From Candidatus Zixiibacteriota bacterium (GTDB lineage Bacteria > Zixibacteria > MSB-5A5 > SM1-73): a stretch of DNA of 18,535 bases. Positions 1-7,652 of this stretch are shown here, piece after piece (the first letter of the stretch is position 1; each line of letters starts with the position of its first letter). The position numbers and the translations under genes are program-made. The notes under the pieces were generated by a model. That model was given only the letters and a program-made list of their open reading frames with translations, was not told where the DNA came from and did not search any database. Location of the stretch: NCBI GenBank assembly GCA_029933635.1, contig JAOZNS010000018.1:3335-21869 (forward strand), given 5' to 3'.

Positions 1-1351
1 GAACCTCCTCCAAAGGCGAGATTCCTGCTGGTCTTTTGTCTTTGATCTGAAAGATGTAAAATCCTGTGGACGTCTCAAACACGTCACTTATTTTTCCTTT
101 TTTGCCCTCAAAAGCAAATTCATCTATGGTAGGGCTGGCTCCGATGCCCCTTATGGACTGACCTCTAACGAACCACCCGGTCTCCGAAACGCTAAGGTTA
201 CGTTCCTTTGCCATCTGTTCGAGATCCGATCCTCTCACCTGGTCGGCAAAGTCCTCCGCCTCCTCCTTGAGCAAAGCCAAGGTTTCCTCAGAGGGGGATA
301 TTTTCAAAAGAATGTGTCGGGCTTTCACCTCCTGCTTGTCCCCTTTTCCTCTTTTATCCTCCACCTTTATTAGGTGCCAGCCGAAACGAGTTTTCACCGG
401 TTCAGAGATTTCCCCGGGCTCAAGAGAGAAAACAGCTTCTTCGAAGGCGGGAACCATCATCCCTTTTCCAAACCAGCCCAGATCCCCACCTTTTTTGGCG
501 GAAGCATAATCCTCAGAATAATCAGAAGCCATCTCGGCAAAATCCTCACCCTTCAGAATATCACCCCTTATCTCCAGAAGCCTTTGTTTGGTCTCTTCTT
601 CATCGGCTGGGCTGGGTTTTTTCTCAAATACCACATAACTTAAATTAACCCTCTCTTCAGATTTAAATTCCTCTTTGTGATCCTGATAATAAGCTTTTAT
701 CTCTTCCTCGCTTATTGGAAGATCCTCTGTCTGAAATTTGTATGAGGGCACCAAGATGTATCTCACCCTTACCTTCTCATTTTCATCCCTGTAAAATTGT
801 TTGACCTCCTCATCCGTCACCCGCACCAAAGTCACGATGGATTGCTGTAGTCGGGCTAACTGCAGGTTGGAACGAATCAGTTCCTCCACCTCTCCCCAGG
901 GAACTCTGGGATCAGCCAATGCCTGCAGGTACTTCTGATAATCGAACTTTCCCTCCGAGGTCTGAAAGGCGGGATGTTCCTGAAGCTCCTTGGGAGGATA
1001 ACGTCTTAAATACTCATACAACTCCGCATCGGTGATCTGTATGTTTCTCTTTCTTGCCTCCTGATTTAACAGAACCTCATTTACCAGCCTATTCCAAACT
1101 TCTTCTCGGATCCGGGAGGCAGTTTGCTCATCCACATCCCCCTGTTCTTTTTCCGCCTGCCTTAGAGCTTGATCGTAGTAATACTGGAAGGCGTAAAGCT
1201 GGATATCCTCCCCGTTAACCGTAGCAATTACGCCCTTCTTTTGTTTCTTGGAAGTAAATTCCATGCCCCAAGCAAAGATGATCGTTCCCACGAAGGCAAC
1301 TATGACCACCCAAAGAATGTGCTTGGTTAACTTTCTCATCACTTTCAACAT
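1..1351 (-). CDS. PpiD/SurA-like periplasmic peptidyl-prolyl cis-trans isomerase, partial (C-terminus beyond left edge)
   Basis: The open frame runs from an ATG at 1351 to the window edge without a stop, giving 450 visible codons. Residues 11-31 form one hydrophobic segment after a basic start (signal anchor). Residues 40-110 begin with VIATVNGEDI and resemble the SurA-type N-terminal chaperone domain. Residues 235-334 form a parvulin domain, with FAEMASDYSED, GGDLGWFGKGMMVPAFEEAVFSL and the closing RFGWHLIKVEDKR. A second parvulin-like unit starts at about 341 (VKARHILLKI) and continues to the edge (GFYIFQIKDKRP). The layout of anchor, SurA_N and tandem parvulin matches the PpiD/SurA family, which assists folding of secreted and outer-membrane proteins in the periplasm. 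The ATG at 1351 has AAAGGAG about 10 nt upstream; the in-frame ATG at 1339 is spaced worse. The two-parvulin arrangement could also be read as SurA with a retained anchor, so I give no symbol. Confidence 0.9.
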   Translation of the reverse strand, partial: MLKVMRKLTKHILWVVIVAFVGTIIFAWGMEFTSKKQKKGVIATVNGEDIQLYAFQYYYDQALRQAEKEQGDVDEQTASRIREEVWNRLVNEVLLNQEARKRNIQITDAELYEYLRRYPPKELQEHPAFQTSEGKFDYQKYLQALADPRVPWGEVEELIRSNLQLARLQQSIVTLVRVTDEEVKQFYRDENEKVRVRYILVPSYKFQTEDLPISEEEIKAYYQDHKEEFKSEERVNLSYVVFEKKPSPADEEETKQRLLEIRGDILKGEDFAEMASDYSEDYASAKKGGDLGWFGKGMMVPAFEEAVFSLEPGEISEPVKTRFGWHLIKVEDKRGKGDKQEVKARHILLKISPSEETLALLKEEAEDFADQVRGSDLEQMAKERNLSVSETGWFVRGQSIRGIGASPTIDEFAFEGKKGKISDVFETSTGFYIFQIKDKRPAGISPLEEV

Positions 1352-1895
1352 AAGGCTCAGACTCCTTTTAAAGTTTTATGTCCTAAATATATTATCAATT
1401 CGGAATATGGCAAGCCGTTTTTGTCAGGTCCCTTTTGAAAATCGACCAACTTTTGTCAAAATTAATACCATCCTTTCTGAAGTTTTTGGTCCACCGCTTT
1501 TTCTGCCTGAGAGCTTTCATTATGGGCTGTCATTGCAGTTGTTTTGCGGTGCGACATCTATATTCGGATAATCTCCTCTTGTTGATTCTAAATCTAAGAT
1601 ACGTAGAGATGCCTTTCTTGAGCAATAAAAAATAAGCTGTCTTTTGTGGTTGTTTATTCGGTGTAATTCGCTTGCACCGTCATCTTTGTGGAATGTGATT
1701 CCAAATCGAGGATAGGTGTAAATGTTTCGTTAAAAAATAAAGATTCAAAAAATATGGTGCTGAAGAAAACCGCAAAAAAGCCTTTTTTATTGACTATATT
1801 CTTTAATTTGTTAAATTCACTTAGGTTAATTTGGATAGGACATTTTGCGGAATAATTGAAGATGCGTATCATTCCAGAATATCGAGGTTTATGCG
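1352..1895. other. 544-nt divergent intergenic region
   Basis: This AT-rich region lies between the leftward PpiD-like gene and the rightward barrel gene, so it must hold both promoters. Apart from the extended -10 on the minus strand I found no strong promoter. TTGACT at 1790-1795 has no matching -10 at 17 nt. Short open frames here (for example 1654-1872 minus and 1435-1635 plus) have AT-driven composition, no Shine-Dalgarno and no recognisable motif. I see no RNA gene or riboswitch. Confidence 0.5.
1389..1397 (-). promoter_or_regulatory. Candidate extended -10 promoter for the PpiD-like gene
   Basis: Read on the minus strand, this is TGATAATAT, a TGn extension followed by TAATAT. It lies about 38 nt ahead of the ATG at 1351, which would give a leader of roughly 30 nt carrying AAAGGAG. 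There is no good -35 hexamer 17 nt upstream, which fits an extended -10 type but weakens the call. Confidence 0.3.
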
Positions 1896-2852
1896 ATGAG
1901 AAAGAATATATTTATTTTGATCTTTTTGTGGATGGGGGCTTACCTGGGGCCGGTTGGCTCCTATGCTGAGAGGCAAACCTCCTTCCAATGGGAATATCTT
2001 TTGGAAAAGCCCTCCTGGGGCATGATAGAGTGGAGCAGTGCCACCCTGCCTAAGGGATTCTGGTACCCCTCCTTTGAATTTTTATATGTACATAATGAAA
2101 GCTATTTTTCCTCTGGAAGGGAATTGGACTATCCCGGAGGGCGGGATTCGACCAGTTACATGATCACCGGAAGGTTGCTTTATGGGCTTTCTAACAAATT
2201 GACCCTGGGAGTTTACATTCCGGTGGTGGTGGCTCAAAAGGTGGATAGCGGACTTTACGTCAGAGTTCCCGGAGTGAAGTCGGGCACCTCCAATGTGGGA
2301 GATATAGGACTTCTGTTTAAATATCATTTTGTGGATAGATATTTCTGGTCCTTGGCTACAGAATTTGGCACCACCCTGCCCACCGGTAAACCTTACAATG
2401 AGGTTACCGCCAAGCAGGCTGGCACAGGAGACGGTCAAACTGATCTTAATTTTGGAATAAGGGGTGATATTTTGCTTGCAGAAGAAAGCTTCATTGCTTT
2501 AGGCACGGATTTCATCTATCAGTTCAAAAGAGAATATCGAGATACGCTGGGCGGGATAATTGATGAGAAGTTGGGAAACGTGTTTAAAACAGATCTGGGG
2601 TTTGTGAGAAACTTCAAAAACTTTGGAGTGGGTGGCTCTCTACGTTACACTTGGTGGCAAGCTAACAAAAAGAACAATGTTGTCATATCTGATCAGGCTG
2701 ATCTTTTTCATCTGTTCTTTCGCCTTTCCATTGGAGATGCTAACCCCGAAAAACAGGGAAAGCTGGATTTTTTTCTGGATTTTCCTTTAACGGGGAAAAA
2801 CGCTCCAGCCACTTATGTAATTGGCATCGGCATCAAAAGCATCTTCCGATAA
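1896..2852 (+). CDS. Outer-membrane beta-barrel protein, phenol-degradation MetA-like (transporter-type) family
   Basis: The product is 318 residues. Residues 1-24 form a signal peptide with a long hydrophobic core, a likely cut after SYA and a mature end starting ERQTS. The rest alternates polar and hydrophobic residues, as beta strands of a barrel do. GDIGLLFKYHF near 135-145, ATEFGTTLPTGKP near 154-166 and GTGDGQTDLNFGI near 176-188 are the signature run of the MetA-pathway-of-phenol-degradation barrel family (PF13557 type). This family is common in Gram-negative bacteria, usually with no known substrate. The chain ends in a strand-like VIGIGIKSIFR, with the aromatic one residue from the end. 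GAGG at 1884-1887 sits 8 nt before the ATG. The gene has no close neighbour on its strand and is probably transcribed alone. Transport substrate is unknown; structural role versus channel cannot be settled. Confidence 0.8.
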   Translation: MRKNIFILIFLWMGAYLGPVGSYAERQTSFQWEYLLEKPSWGMIEWSSATLPKGFWYPSFEFLYVHNESYFSSGRELDYPGGRDSTSYMITGRLLYGLSNKLTLGVYIPVVVAQKVDSGLYVRVPGVKSGTSNVGDIGLLFKYHFVDRYFWSLATEFGTTLPTGKPYNEVTAKQAGTGDGQTDLNFGIRGDILLAEESFIALGTDFIYQFKREYRDTLGGIIDEKLGNVFKTDLGFVRNFKNFGVGGSLRYTWWQANKKNNVVISDQADLFHLFFRLSIGDANPEKQGKLDFFLDFPLTGKNAPATYVIGIGIKSIFR

Positions 2853-3002
2853 AACAAGATTCCCATTTTTCTGCTATTCACTGAAGATTTGATGGCAACA
2901 CAGAGGCTTGTGCTTAAAACCAGCATCCAAAAGGATTTGTATATACGATTGTCAAGCTTTGGGAGCGGAAGGCTCATTGGACTTGAAATGAACTTTAGCT
3001 TT

Positions 3003-3073
3003 CCTCAGGTCAGTATGGTTGTCTGAAAAGCTCCACCTGATTTTGTAGAATACGGATTTGATCAGACCTGAGG
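3003..3073. repeat. 9-bp inverted repeat upstream of the CPBP protease gene
   Basis: CCTCAGGTC at 3003-3011 and GACCTGAGG at 3065-3073 are exact reverse complements separated by 53 nt. The flanks also partly match (TTxCCTCAGGTC). The right arm ends 36 nt before the start codon, so the pair could be a two-site operator or the ends of a small palindromic element. Confidence 0.45.
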
Positions 3074-3109
3074 TAATAGATAGATTTATTTGAGAAATCT
3101 TCCTTGATA

Positions 3110-3910
3110 ATGGATGACGAAAATCAACCGATAGATTTCACCGTTCTGCAGGGGTTAGGAATCTTTGTGCTCCTTTTGGTCGCGATGGTGATCTTAAGTG
3201 GAATCAGCATGTCTCTGTTTGGTCTTCACTTAACGGTGATTTTAAGCGAAGCCGTGATATTTCTTGTGCCCCTTTCTTTCCTCTTTGCCGGAGGAGGTTC
3301 TTTCCGTAGCACCTTCGGACCTTCTCAAAGGTTCGATCCCATCTTTTGGATTTTGGTAACAGTTGCCACCATTTTTCTTTATGTTGTGATCTCAGACATA
3401 ACCGGCTACGTCCATCAATTGATGCCCAGACCCAGAGAACAACAGCAGGCTTTGCTGAGGCTTTTTGTAGCGAAAACTTGGCCTGAGTATCTGTTCAGGA
3501 TCTTTTCTGCTGGCGGGCTGGCTGGATTCTGTGAAGAGTTTGCCTTTAGAGGATTTCTGCAGTCGATCTTTTCCAGAAGATTAGGAGGGATAAAAGGTTT
3601 TGTTCTCACCGCCTTCTTGTTCGCCCTGATCCATTTAGATCCATGGAATTTTGCAGGTATTTTTCTTCTGGGACTATTTTTAGGATATTTAGTTTATCTG
3701 ACTGGTGATTTATGGATTGCCATCTTCCTCCACTTTTTCACCAACACGATCTCCTTTTCCATTGGTTTCTTCTCACCGGATGTTGGATCTGACTTTGGTT
3801 ACACCTCCCCACCTTATATCACCTTGCTTTGCACATTTCTATTTATTATAAGCTTGGATCTTATGAGAAGGGCTTATAAGAGAGAACAACCGGTAAAGAC
3901 TTCTATCTGA
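3110..3910 (+). CDS. CPBP-family intramembrane glutamic endopeptidase (CAAX protease/Abi type)
   Basis: This is an integral membrane protein of 266 residues with about seven or eight hydrophobic segments. The three family motifs are present in order: EEFAFRG (E142, E143, R147), FALIH (F171, H175) and HFFTN (H208, N212). These polar residues form the buried active site in Rce1/CPBP proteases, which cleave prenylated proteins in eukaryotes. In bacteria they have been linked to bacteriocin self-immunity, signalling and anti-sigma processing; the substrate here is unknown. I chose the ATG at 3110. A TTG at 3104, two codons upstream and in frame, is better spaced from the weak TGAGAA at 3091-3096 and may be used instead. 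No bacteriocin, prenylation or sigma/anti-sigma gene is adjacent, so context does not suggest a function. Confidence 0.88.
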   Translation: MDDENQPIDFTVLQGLGIFVLLLVAMVILSGISMSLFGLHLTVILSEAVIFLVPLSFLFAGGGSFRSTFGPSQRFDPIFWILVTVATIFLYVVISDITGYVHQLMPRPREQQQALLRLFVAKTWPEYLFRIFSAGGLAGFCEEFAFRGFLQSIFSRRLGGIKGFVLTAFLFALIHLDPWNFAGIFLLGLFLGYLVYLTGDLWIAIFLHFFTNTISFSIGFFSPDVGSDFGYTSPPYITLLCTFLFIISLDLMRRAYKREQPVKTSI

Positions 3911-4380
3911 GAAGATGTATTGTTCTGTAAGGCTGTAAGAGGTGGATTTATCCAGCCCCTTGAATGAGATGATCGGGGGGAAGCGAACCTGACGTGAACA
4001 TCTTGCTCATGGGAAGTCGCAATCGACTGGACAAACAGACTTCATTTGCTTTTTTCATTTCCTTCTCCAGAAACAAAAAAGTGTTCTTTCCTTTCGGAAA
4101 ACAAACCTATCCAGCACAGCATCGCTAAGCCAGCTTTTCATTTTTCCCTCTCATTGGGACAATCCAAGATGTTCTTACTCAAAAAGTTCGTCTTCTTTTC
4201 CAGATTCCCCGCTTTCAATATAGTAAGTAATAGCTCGTATTGACTCCAAAAAAAAGTTTTTGACTTACAAGAACGCTGTTTCACGATGATGAAAGCTTCG
4301 GGCTTTTTCAAACTTCTACGCAGTTATTTCGTATGAATGTTCCATTCAAGCTTAGGCAACTTTGGATCCCAATTTTTATC
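3911..4380. other. Intergenic region, no gene seen
   Basis: About 470 nt without a convincing gene. An open frame at 4046-4243 is rich in S, F and K, has no ribosome binding site and shows no motif, so I do not accept it. The only structured part I noted is the small hairpin at 4292-4306. The yceD promoter begins where this region ends. Confidence 0.5.
4292..4308 (+). terminator. Weak candidate intrinsic terminator
   Basis: AAAGC (4292-4296), loop TTCGG, GCTTT (4302-4306), followed by two more T. The 5-bp stem and short U run are weak. Its position 75 nt before the yceD promoter would suit ending read-through from the protease gene. Confidence 0.25.
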
Positions 4381-4409
4381 TTGACAATTTTAGCCCTTTT
4401 GGTTAATAT
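4381..4409 (+). promoter_or_regulatory. Sigma-70-type promoter of the yceD-rpmF-plsX-fab cluster
   Basis: A perfect TTGACA at 4381-4386, a 17-nt spacer and TAATAT at 4404-4409 make this the best promoter in the window. Transcription should start 6-8 nt after the -10, at about 4416-4418. That coincides with the first codon of yceD (ATG 4418-4420). Confidence 0.7.
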
Positions 4410-4417
4410 TGATCGCA

Positions 4418-4936
4418 ATGAAGATAGATCTGAAAAGAACACCCGAGGATTTCAGCCAGAAGCTGAATTTAAAGGAAAGCGCTGAGGTTTTAGGGCTTAA
4501 GGTAGAAGACGTAACTTTCGAGGACCCGATCCAAGTTGAACTTTCAGTCACCAAGAGTCAAGATCAACTTATATGCCGGGGAAAGGTTAAAGCCTCAGCA
4601 AAGATGGAATGTTCTCGCTGTCTGGTGAAGTATGACCAAAAGCTTTCCTCGGATCTTGACTTTGTAGTAGATCTGACAGGGAACTCAGCTGAAGGAAGGT
4701 CTGAGTCGGAAGGGTATTTTCTCGTTGATCCTGCTTCAACATTTTTTGAAATCGACCAGTTGGTGCGGGAGGCGATAATTTTATGCTTGCCGCTAAAACC
4801 ACTTTGTTCGGAGGACTGCAAAGGTTTGTGTCCCATCTGTGGGACCGATCTGAACAAATCTCAATGCGGGTGCGTCGAGGAAAAGACCGATCCCCGATGG
4901 GATCAATTAAAAGGATTGCTCAAGAGGAAGTTGTGA
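4418..4936 (+). CDS. yceD: YceD/DUF177 family 23S rRNA accumulation protein
   Basis: The product is 172 residues. The family pattern is clear: CSRCL at 65-69 after the N-terminal barrel-like half, then C130, C134, C138, C141 (LCSEDCKGLCPICGTDLN) and C150, C152, then DPRWDQLKGLL at 158-168. The paired cysteines probably bind a metal. In E. coli and in plant chloroplasts this protein is needed for normal 23S rRNA accumulation, and it is almost always encoded next to rpmF, as here. I start at the ATG at 4418 (MKIDL), which fits the usual family start. An upstream in-frame TTG at 4409 overlaps the -10 box and is unlikely. There is no Shine-Dalgarno before 4418 and the promoter places +1 at or next to the A of the ATG, so the mRNA may be leaderless. 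Confidence 0.92.
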   Translation: MKIDLKRTPEDFSQKLNLKESAEVLGLKVEDVTFEDPIQVELSVTKSQDQLICRGKVKASAKMECSRCLVKYDQKLSSDLDFVVDLTGNSAEGRSESEGYFLVDPASTFFEIDQLVREAIILCLPLKPLCSEDCKGLCPICGTDLNKSQCGCVEEKTDPRWDQLKGLLKRKL

Positions 4937-5152
4937 GTTTCTCGTTTTTGATCACAATGAGGAATGCACCATAATAATTAGCCAAAAGCGTAGGCTGAAG
5001 CTCGTTTGAGACAAAAAATGACCTGCCGGTAAACCAATCATCCACTCATCGAAAAAAATCAGAAGAAACGGTAGCCACAGCTTCTTTGCTATGCTATAGG
5101 TAATTGAAATAAATCATGTTGTCATCTCTGATAAACTAAAAAGGAAAAAAAG

Positions 5153-5335
5153 ATGCCCTTACCCAAAAGGAGACATTCGAAATCACGTGGTGCCAAAAGA
5201 CGAACTCACTGGAAGCTCTCCATTCCTAACGTGGTGGAATGTCCCCAGTGTCATCAGCCCAAACTACCACATCGGATCTGTTCAAATTGTGGATATTACA
5301 AGGGGAGACAGGTAATCACTCCCAAGGAGACCTAA
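5153..5335 (+). CDS. rpmF: 50S ribosomal protein bL32
   Basis: 60 residues, the full family length. It starts MPLPKRRHSKSRGAKRRTHW, close to the usual MAVPKRRTSKSRRDKRRAHWKL pattern. The zinc-ribbon cysteines are C30-x2-C33 and C43-x2-C46, so this is the zinc-binding form. A purine-rich AAAAAGGA precedes the ATG by about 8 nt. The gene lies 216 nt after yceD, longer than usual for this pair. No promoter in that gap is good enough to call; TTGCTA at 5086 has only a poor -10 partner. Confidence 0.97.
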   Translation: MPLPKRRHSKSRGAKRRTHWKLSIPNVVECPQCHQPKLPHRICSNCGYYKGRQVITPKET

Positions 5336-5393
5336 CAGCTTCTTGTTGGACCAACCATATCGTTCGGGGATGTTGTTAGAAGGTCGCACTTCG

Positions 5394-6437
5394 ATGAGAG
5401 GAAATGGCAAAGTAAAAATAGCGGTTGATGCCATGGGTGGAGATTTGGCTCCTGCCTCCGTGGTGGAAGGGTCTCTTTGGGCGCACCGGGAGAATCACGG
5501 CAACTTCGAGATGGTGCTGGTGGGGGAGGAGGAAAAAATCCACGCAGAGCTTTCTCGGCTGAAAGCTGCGGATGCACCCTTAATCATCCATCATGCTCCG
5601 GAACGAATCAACATGGAAGATGATGCGGTGGAAAGTCTAAAAAAGAAAAATTCCTCCATCGCCGTGGGAATCAGATTACATAAGGAAGGAAAGGTGGATG
5701 GCTTCATCTCCGGAGGAAATACCGGCGCGGTGATGAGCCATGCCCTCATGACCTTGGGAAGACTTAAGGGAATTCACCGCCCAGCCATAGCCTCCTTTCT
5801 GCCAACCGAGAAGGGGATAGTTGTAGTTCTGGATGTGGGAGCCAATGCCGAATGCAAGGCTATGGATCTATACCAGTTCGGGGTGATGGGATCGGTTTAT
5901 ACCAACTACGTCTTCAAAAAACCTAACCCTCGGATTGGGCTTCTTTCCATCGGAGAGGAAAGCACCAAGGGAAATGAGGTGACGCTTCTGGCTCATGAGC
6001 TTTTAAGCGAGGATCATTCCATAAATTTCATAGGGAATGTGGAGGGAAGAGATGTGTTGAAGGGAACCTGCGATGTGGTAGTCTGCGATGGCTTTGTGGG
6101 AAACATCGTCTTGAAGTTCGCAGAAAGCATTGACGGTTTTCTGACCTGGCTGGTGAAAAAGAGGGTCAAGGAGAGCCTCCTTTTCAGGCTGGGAGCTTTT
6201 CTGGTAAAGGTCTCCATAAGGGATTTAAGGAAGGTTTTGGATTATACCGAATATGGCGGGGCTCCTCTCTTGGGAGTGAATGGAGTATGTATCATATGCC
6301 ATGGAAACTCACCACCCAAAGCCATAAAAAACGCCTTAAAGATAGCAGCCGAAATGGTTAAGGTAAAGGTAAATCAACATATAGTGAATGCATTTGAGGA
6401 GAAAAAACGTTTGAATGAGAAAGAGAACAAATTCTAA
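5394..6437 (+). CDS. plsX: Phosphate acyltransferase PlsX (acyl-ACP:phosphate)
   Basis: The product is 347 residues, normal length. PlsX turns acyl-ACP and phosphate into acyl-phosphate, the donor PlsY uses to acylate glycerol-3-phosphate. The signature KIAVDAMGGDLAP is at residues 8-20. Further family runs are GFISGGNTGAVMSHALMTLGRLKGIHRPAIA, VLDVGANAECK, RIGLLSIGEESTKGN, FIGNVEGRD and VVCDGFVGNIVLKFAES. It probably acts as a peripheral membrane enzyme. Three in-frame starts exist (TTG 5343, ATG 5370, ATG 5394); I chose 5394 because AGAAGG at 5378-5383 is 10 nt away and the catalytic fold begins immediately after. It follows rpmF by 58 nt and its last 23 nt overlap fabH, implying translational coupling. 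Confidence 0.96.
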   Translation: MRGNGKVKIAVDAMGGDLAPASVVEGSLWAHRENHGNFEMVLVGEEEKIHAELSRLKAADAPLIIHHAPERINMEDDAVESLKKKNSSIAVGIRLHKEGKVDGFISGGNTGAVMSHALMTLGRLKGIHRPAIASFLPTEKGIVVVLDVGANAECKAMDLYQFGVMGSVYTNYVFKKPNPRIGLLSIGEESTKGNEVTLLAHELLSEDHSINFIGNVEGRDVLKGTCDVVVCDGFVGNIVLKFAESIDGFLTWLVKKRVKESLLFRLGAFLVKVSIRDLRKVLDYTEYGGAPLLGVNGVCIICHGNSPPKAIKNALKIAAEMVKVKVNQHIVNAFEEKKRLNEKENKF

Positions 6438-7404
6438 GATAACCGGCACCGGATCATTTGCCCCCCCCCGAATTCTGACCAATTATGATTTGGAGAAGAT
6501 GGTGGAGACCTCCGACGAATGGATCATCGCTCGCACGGGAATAAGGGAAAGGAGGATAGCAGAGGATGGCACCGGTCCCTCCGATCTGGCTTTTGAGGCA
6601 TCCAAAATCGCACTCAAGGAGGCTGGGGTAGAGCCGGAGCAAATCGATCTGATCCTTCTGGGAACGGTGACTCCGGATTATCCTCTTCCCTCAACCGCCT
6701 GCATTTTACAGGACAAATTGAAGGCAAAAAATGCTGCGGTTTTAGACATCGTAGCCGCTTGTTCCGGATTCATCTATGGTCTTTCCATTGCCTCAGCATT
6801 TATAGCCATAGGTCAATACAAAAACGTTCTGGTGATCGGGGTGGAAACCCTATCCAAGATAGTGAACTGGGAGGATAGAAACACTTGTGTGCTTTTTGGT
6901 GATGGGGCTGGAGCGGCTGTGGTTTCAGCCACCGAAGAGGAAGGAGGAATTTTGGGCACCTTTCTATCAGGAGATGGTTCTTTAGCTAATCTTCTTCATA
7001 TCCCGGTAGGGGGTGCTAAAGCCCCGCTCACCAACGAGAATATCCACTTAAAACAACATTACATCTCAATGCAGGGAAGCGAGGTGTTCAAATCCGCAGT
7101 CAGAGCCATGGAGGATGCCGCAGAACATATAATCCAGAAGGTAGGATTGTCTTCAGAACAGATAGATCTTCTGATCCCTCATCAAGCCAATATAAGAATC
7201 ATAGAGGCTCTGGCAAAAAGGCTGAAGCTTCCCATGGACAAAGTATATGTTAACATAGATCGATATGGGAACACCTCCGCCGCCTCGGTTCCCATCGCCC
7301 TGGATGAAGCCAGAAGAAAAGGTTTGATAAAGAAGGGATCGAACACCGTTCTGGTCGCCTTCGGCGCTGGATTCACCTGGGGATCGGCGGTGATAAGATG
7401 GTAA
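6415..7404 (+). CDS. fabH: Beta-ketoacyl-ACP synthase III (FabH)
   Basis: The product is 329 residues. FabH condenses an acyl-CoA primer with malonyl-ACP to start fatty acid synthesis. The catalytic triad is visible: C116 in DIVAACSGF, H256 in PHQANIRI and N286 in YGNTSAAS. Other family runs are TSDEWIIARTGIRERRIA near 32-49 and LFGDGAGAAVV near 160-170. The ATG lies inside the end of plsX (23-nt overlap), with GAGGAG at 6396-6401. A run of nine C at 6461-6469 falls in codons 16-18 (A-P-P, where the family usually has short variable residues) and the frame is intact across it. Confidence 0.96.
   Translation: MRKRTNSKITGTGSFAPPRILTNYDLEKMVETSDEWIIARTGIRERRIAEDGTGPSDLAFEASKIALKEAGVEPEQIDLILLGTVTPDYPLPSTACILQDKLKAKNAAVLDIVAACSGFIYGLSIASAFIAIGQYKNVLVIGVETLSKIVNWEDRNTCVLFGDGAGAAVVSATEEEGGILGTFLSGDGSLANLLHIPVGGAKAPLTNENIHLKQHYISMQGSEVFKSAVRAMEDAAEHIIQKVGLSSEQIDLLIPHQANIRIIEALAKRLKLPMDKVYVNIDRYGNTSAASVPIALDEARRKGLIKKGSNTVLVAFGAGFTWGSAVIRW
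6461..6469 (+). repeat. Poly-C tract of nine within fabH
   Basis: Nine consecutive C near the start of fabH, at codons 16-18. A change of one base would frameshift the gene within its first 20 codons. Confidence 0.9.
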
Positions 7405-7420
7405 GGTCAAATTCATCGCT

Positions 7421-7440
7421 GGGACAGGGTTCAACCCCTA
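7421..7440. repeat. Degenerate copy of the GGGACAGGGTT palindromic repeat
   Basis: GGGACAGGGTT at 7421-7431, then CAACCCC, starts 17 nt after fabH. Its first eleven bases are identical to those at 7553-7563, but the second arm is incomplete. Confidence 0.5.
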
Positions 7441-7552
7441 CTCCAGCCAGAAAAGAGAATTGGTCATCTTTGTATCTATAGAAAAAAAGAAGGTGCCGAT
7501 CTGTGCAGACTAAATTTGGATAATAGTGAACCTCTTCTGACGAGATAAAGTA

Positions 7553-7574
7553 GGGACAGGGTTTGACCCTGTCC
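7553..7574. repeat. REP-like palindrome (GGACAGGGT arms) in the fabH-fabD gap
   Basis: GGACAGGGT at 7554-7562 and ACCCTGTCC at 7566-7574 are exact reverse complements around a 3-nt loop, TTG. Short GGACAG-based palindromes of this kind are widespread interspersed repeats and are often associated with REP-associated tyrosine transposases. No transposase lies in this window. Confidence 0.65.
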
Positions 7575-7586
7575 TAACCCTAATCA

Positions 7587-7625
7587 GGACAGCCACAAGG
7601 TCAGTTGATTCAAATGAGGCTGTCC
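7587..7625 (+). repeat. 8-bp inverted repeat just upstream of fabD
   Basis: GGACAGCC at 7587-7594 and GGCTGTCC at 7618-7625 are perfect arms with a 23-nt spacer. They end 17 nt before the AGGA ribosome binding site of fabD. This is probably part of the same repeat cluster, and in RNA it would form a hairpin in the fabD leader. Confidence 0.55.
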
Positions 7626-7652
7626 CCATCAAAATATCAACCAGGAACTTTT

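Noticed and set aside
1501..1520. CTGCCTGAGAGC word resembling part of a TPP riboswitch
   Set aside because: Only the CTGAGA piece is present; the other conserved TPP elements are missing nearby and the genes on both sides are unrelated to thiamine.
1654..1872. 72-codon open frame on the minus strand before the barrel gene
   Set aside because: No Shine-Dalgarno, no motif, low-complexity AT-rich sequence, and it covers the region where the barrel promoter should lie.
4046..4243. 65-codon open frame upstream of yceD
   Set aside because: Serine- and phenylalanine-rich chance frame in noncoding sequence, no ribosome binding site and no similarity to any family I know.
5086..5114. Possible separate promoter for rpmF (TTGCTA, 17 nt, ATAAAT)
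   Set aside because: The -10 matches the consensus at only three of six positions, so it is not better than chance in an AT-rich gap.
7605..7652. Sixteen-codon N-terminal extension of fabD
   Set aside because: It is open only because it runs through the GGACAG palindrome; the family starts at 7653, where AGGA is properly spaced.
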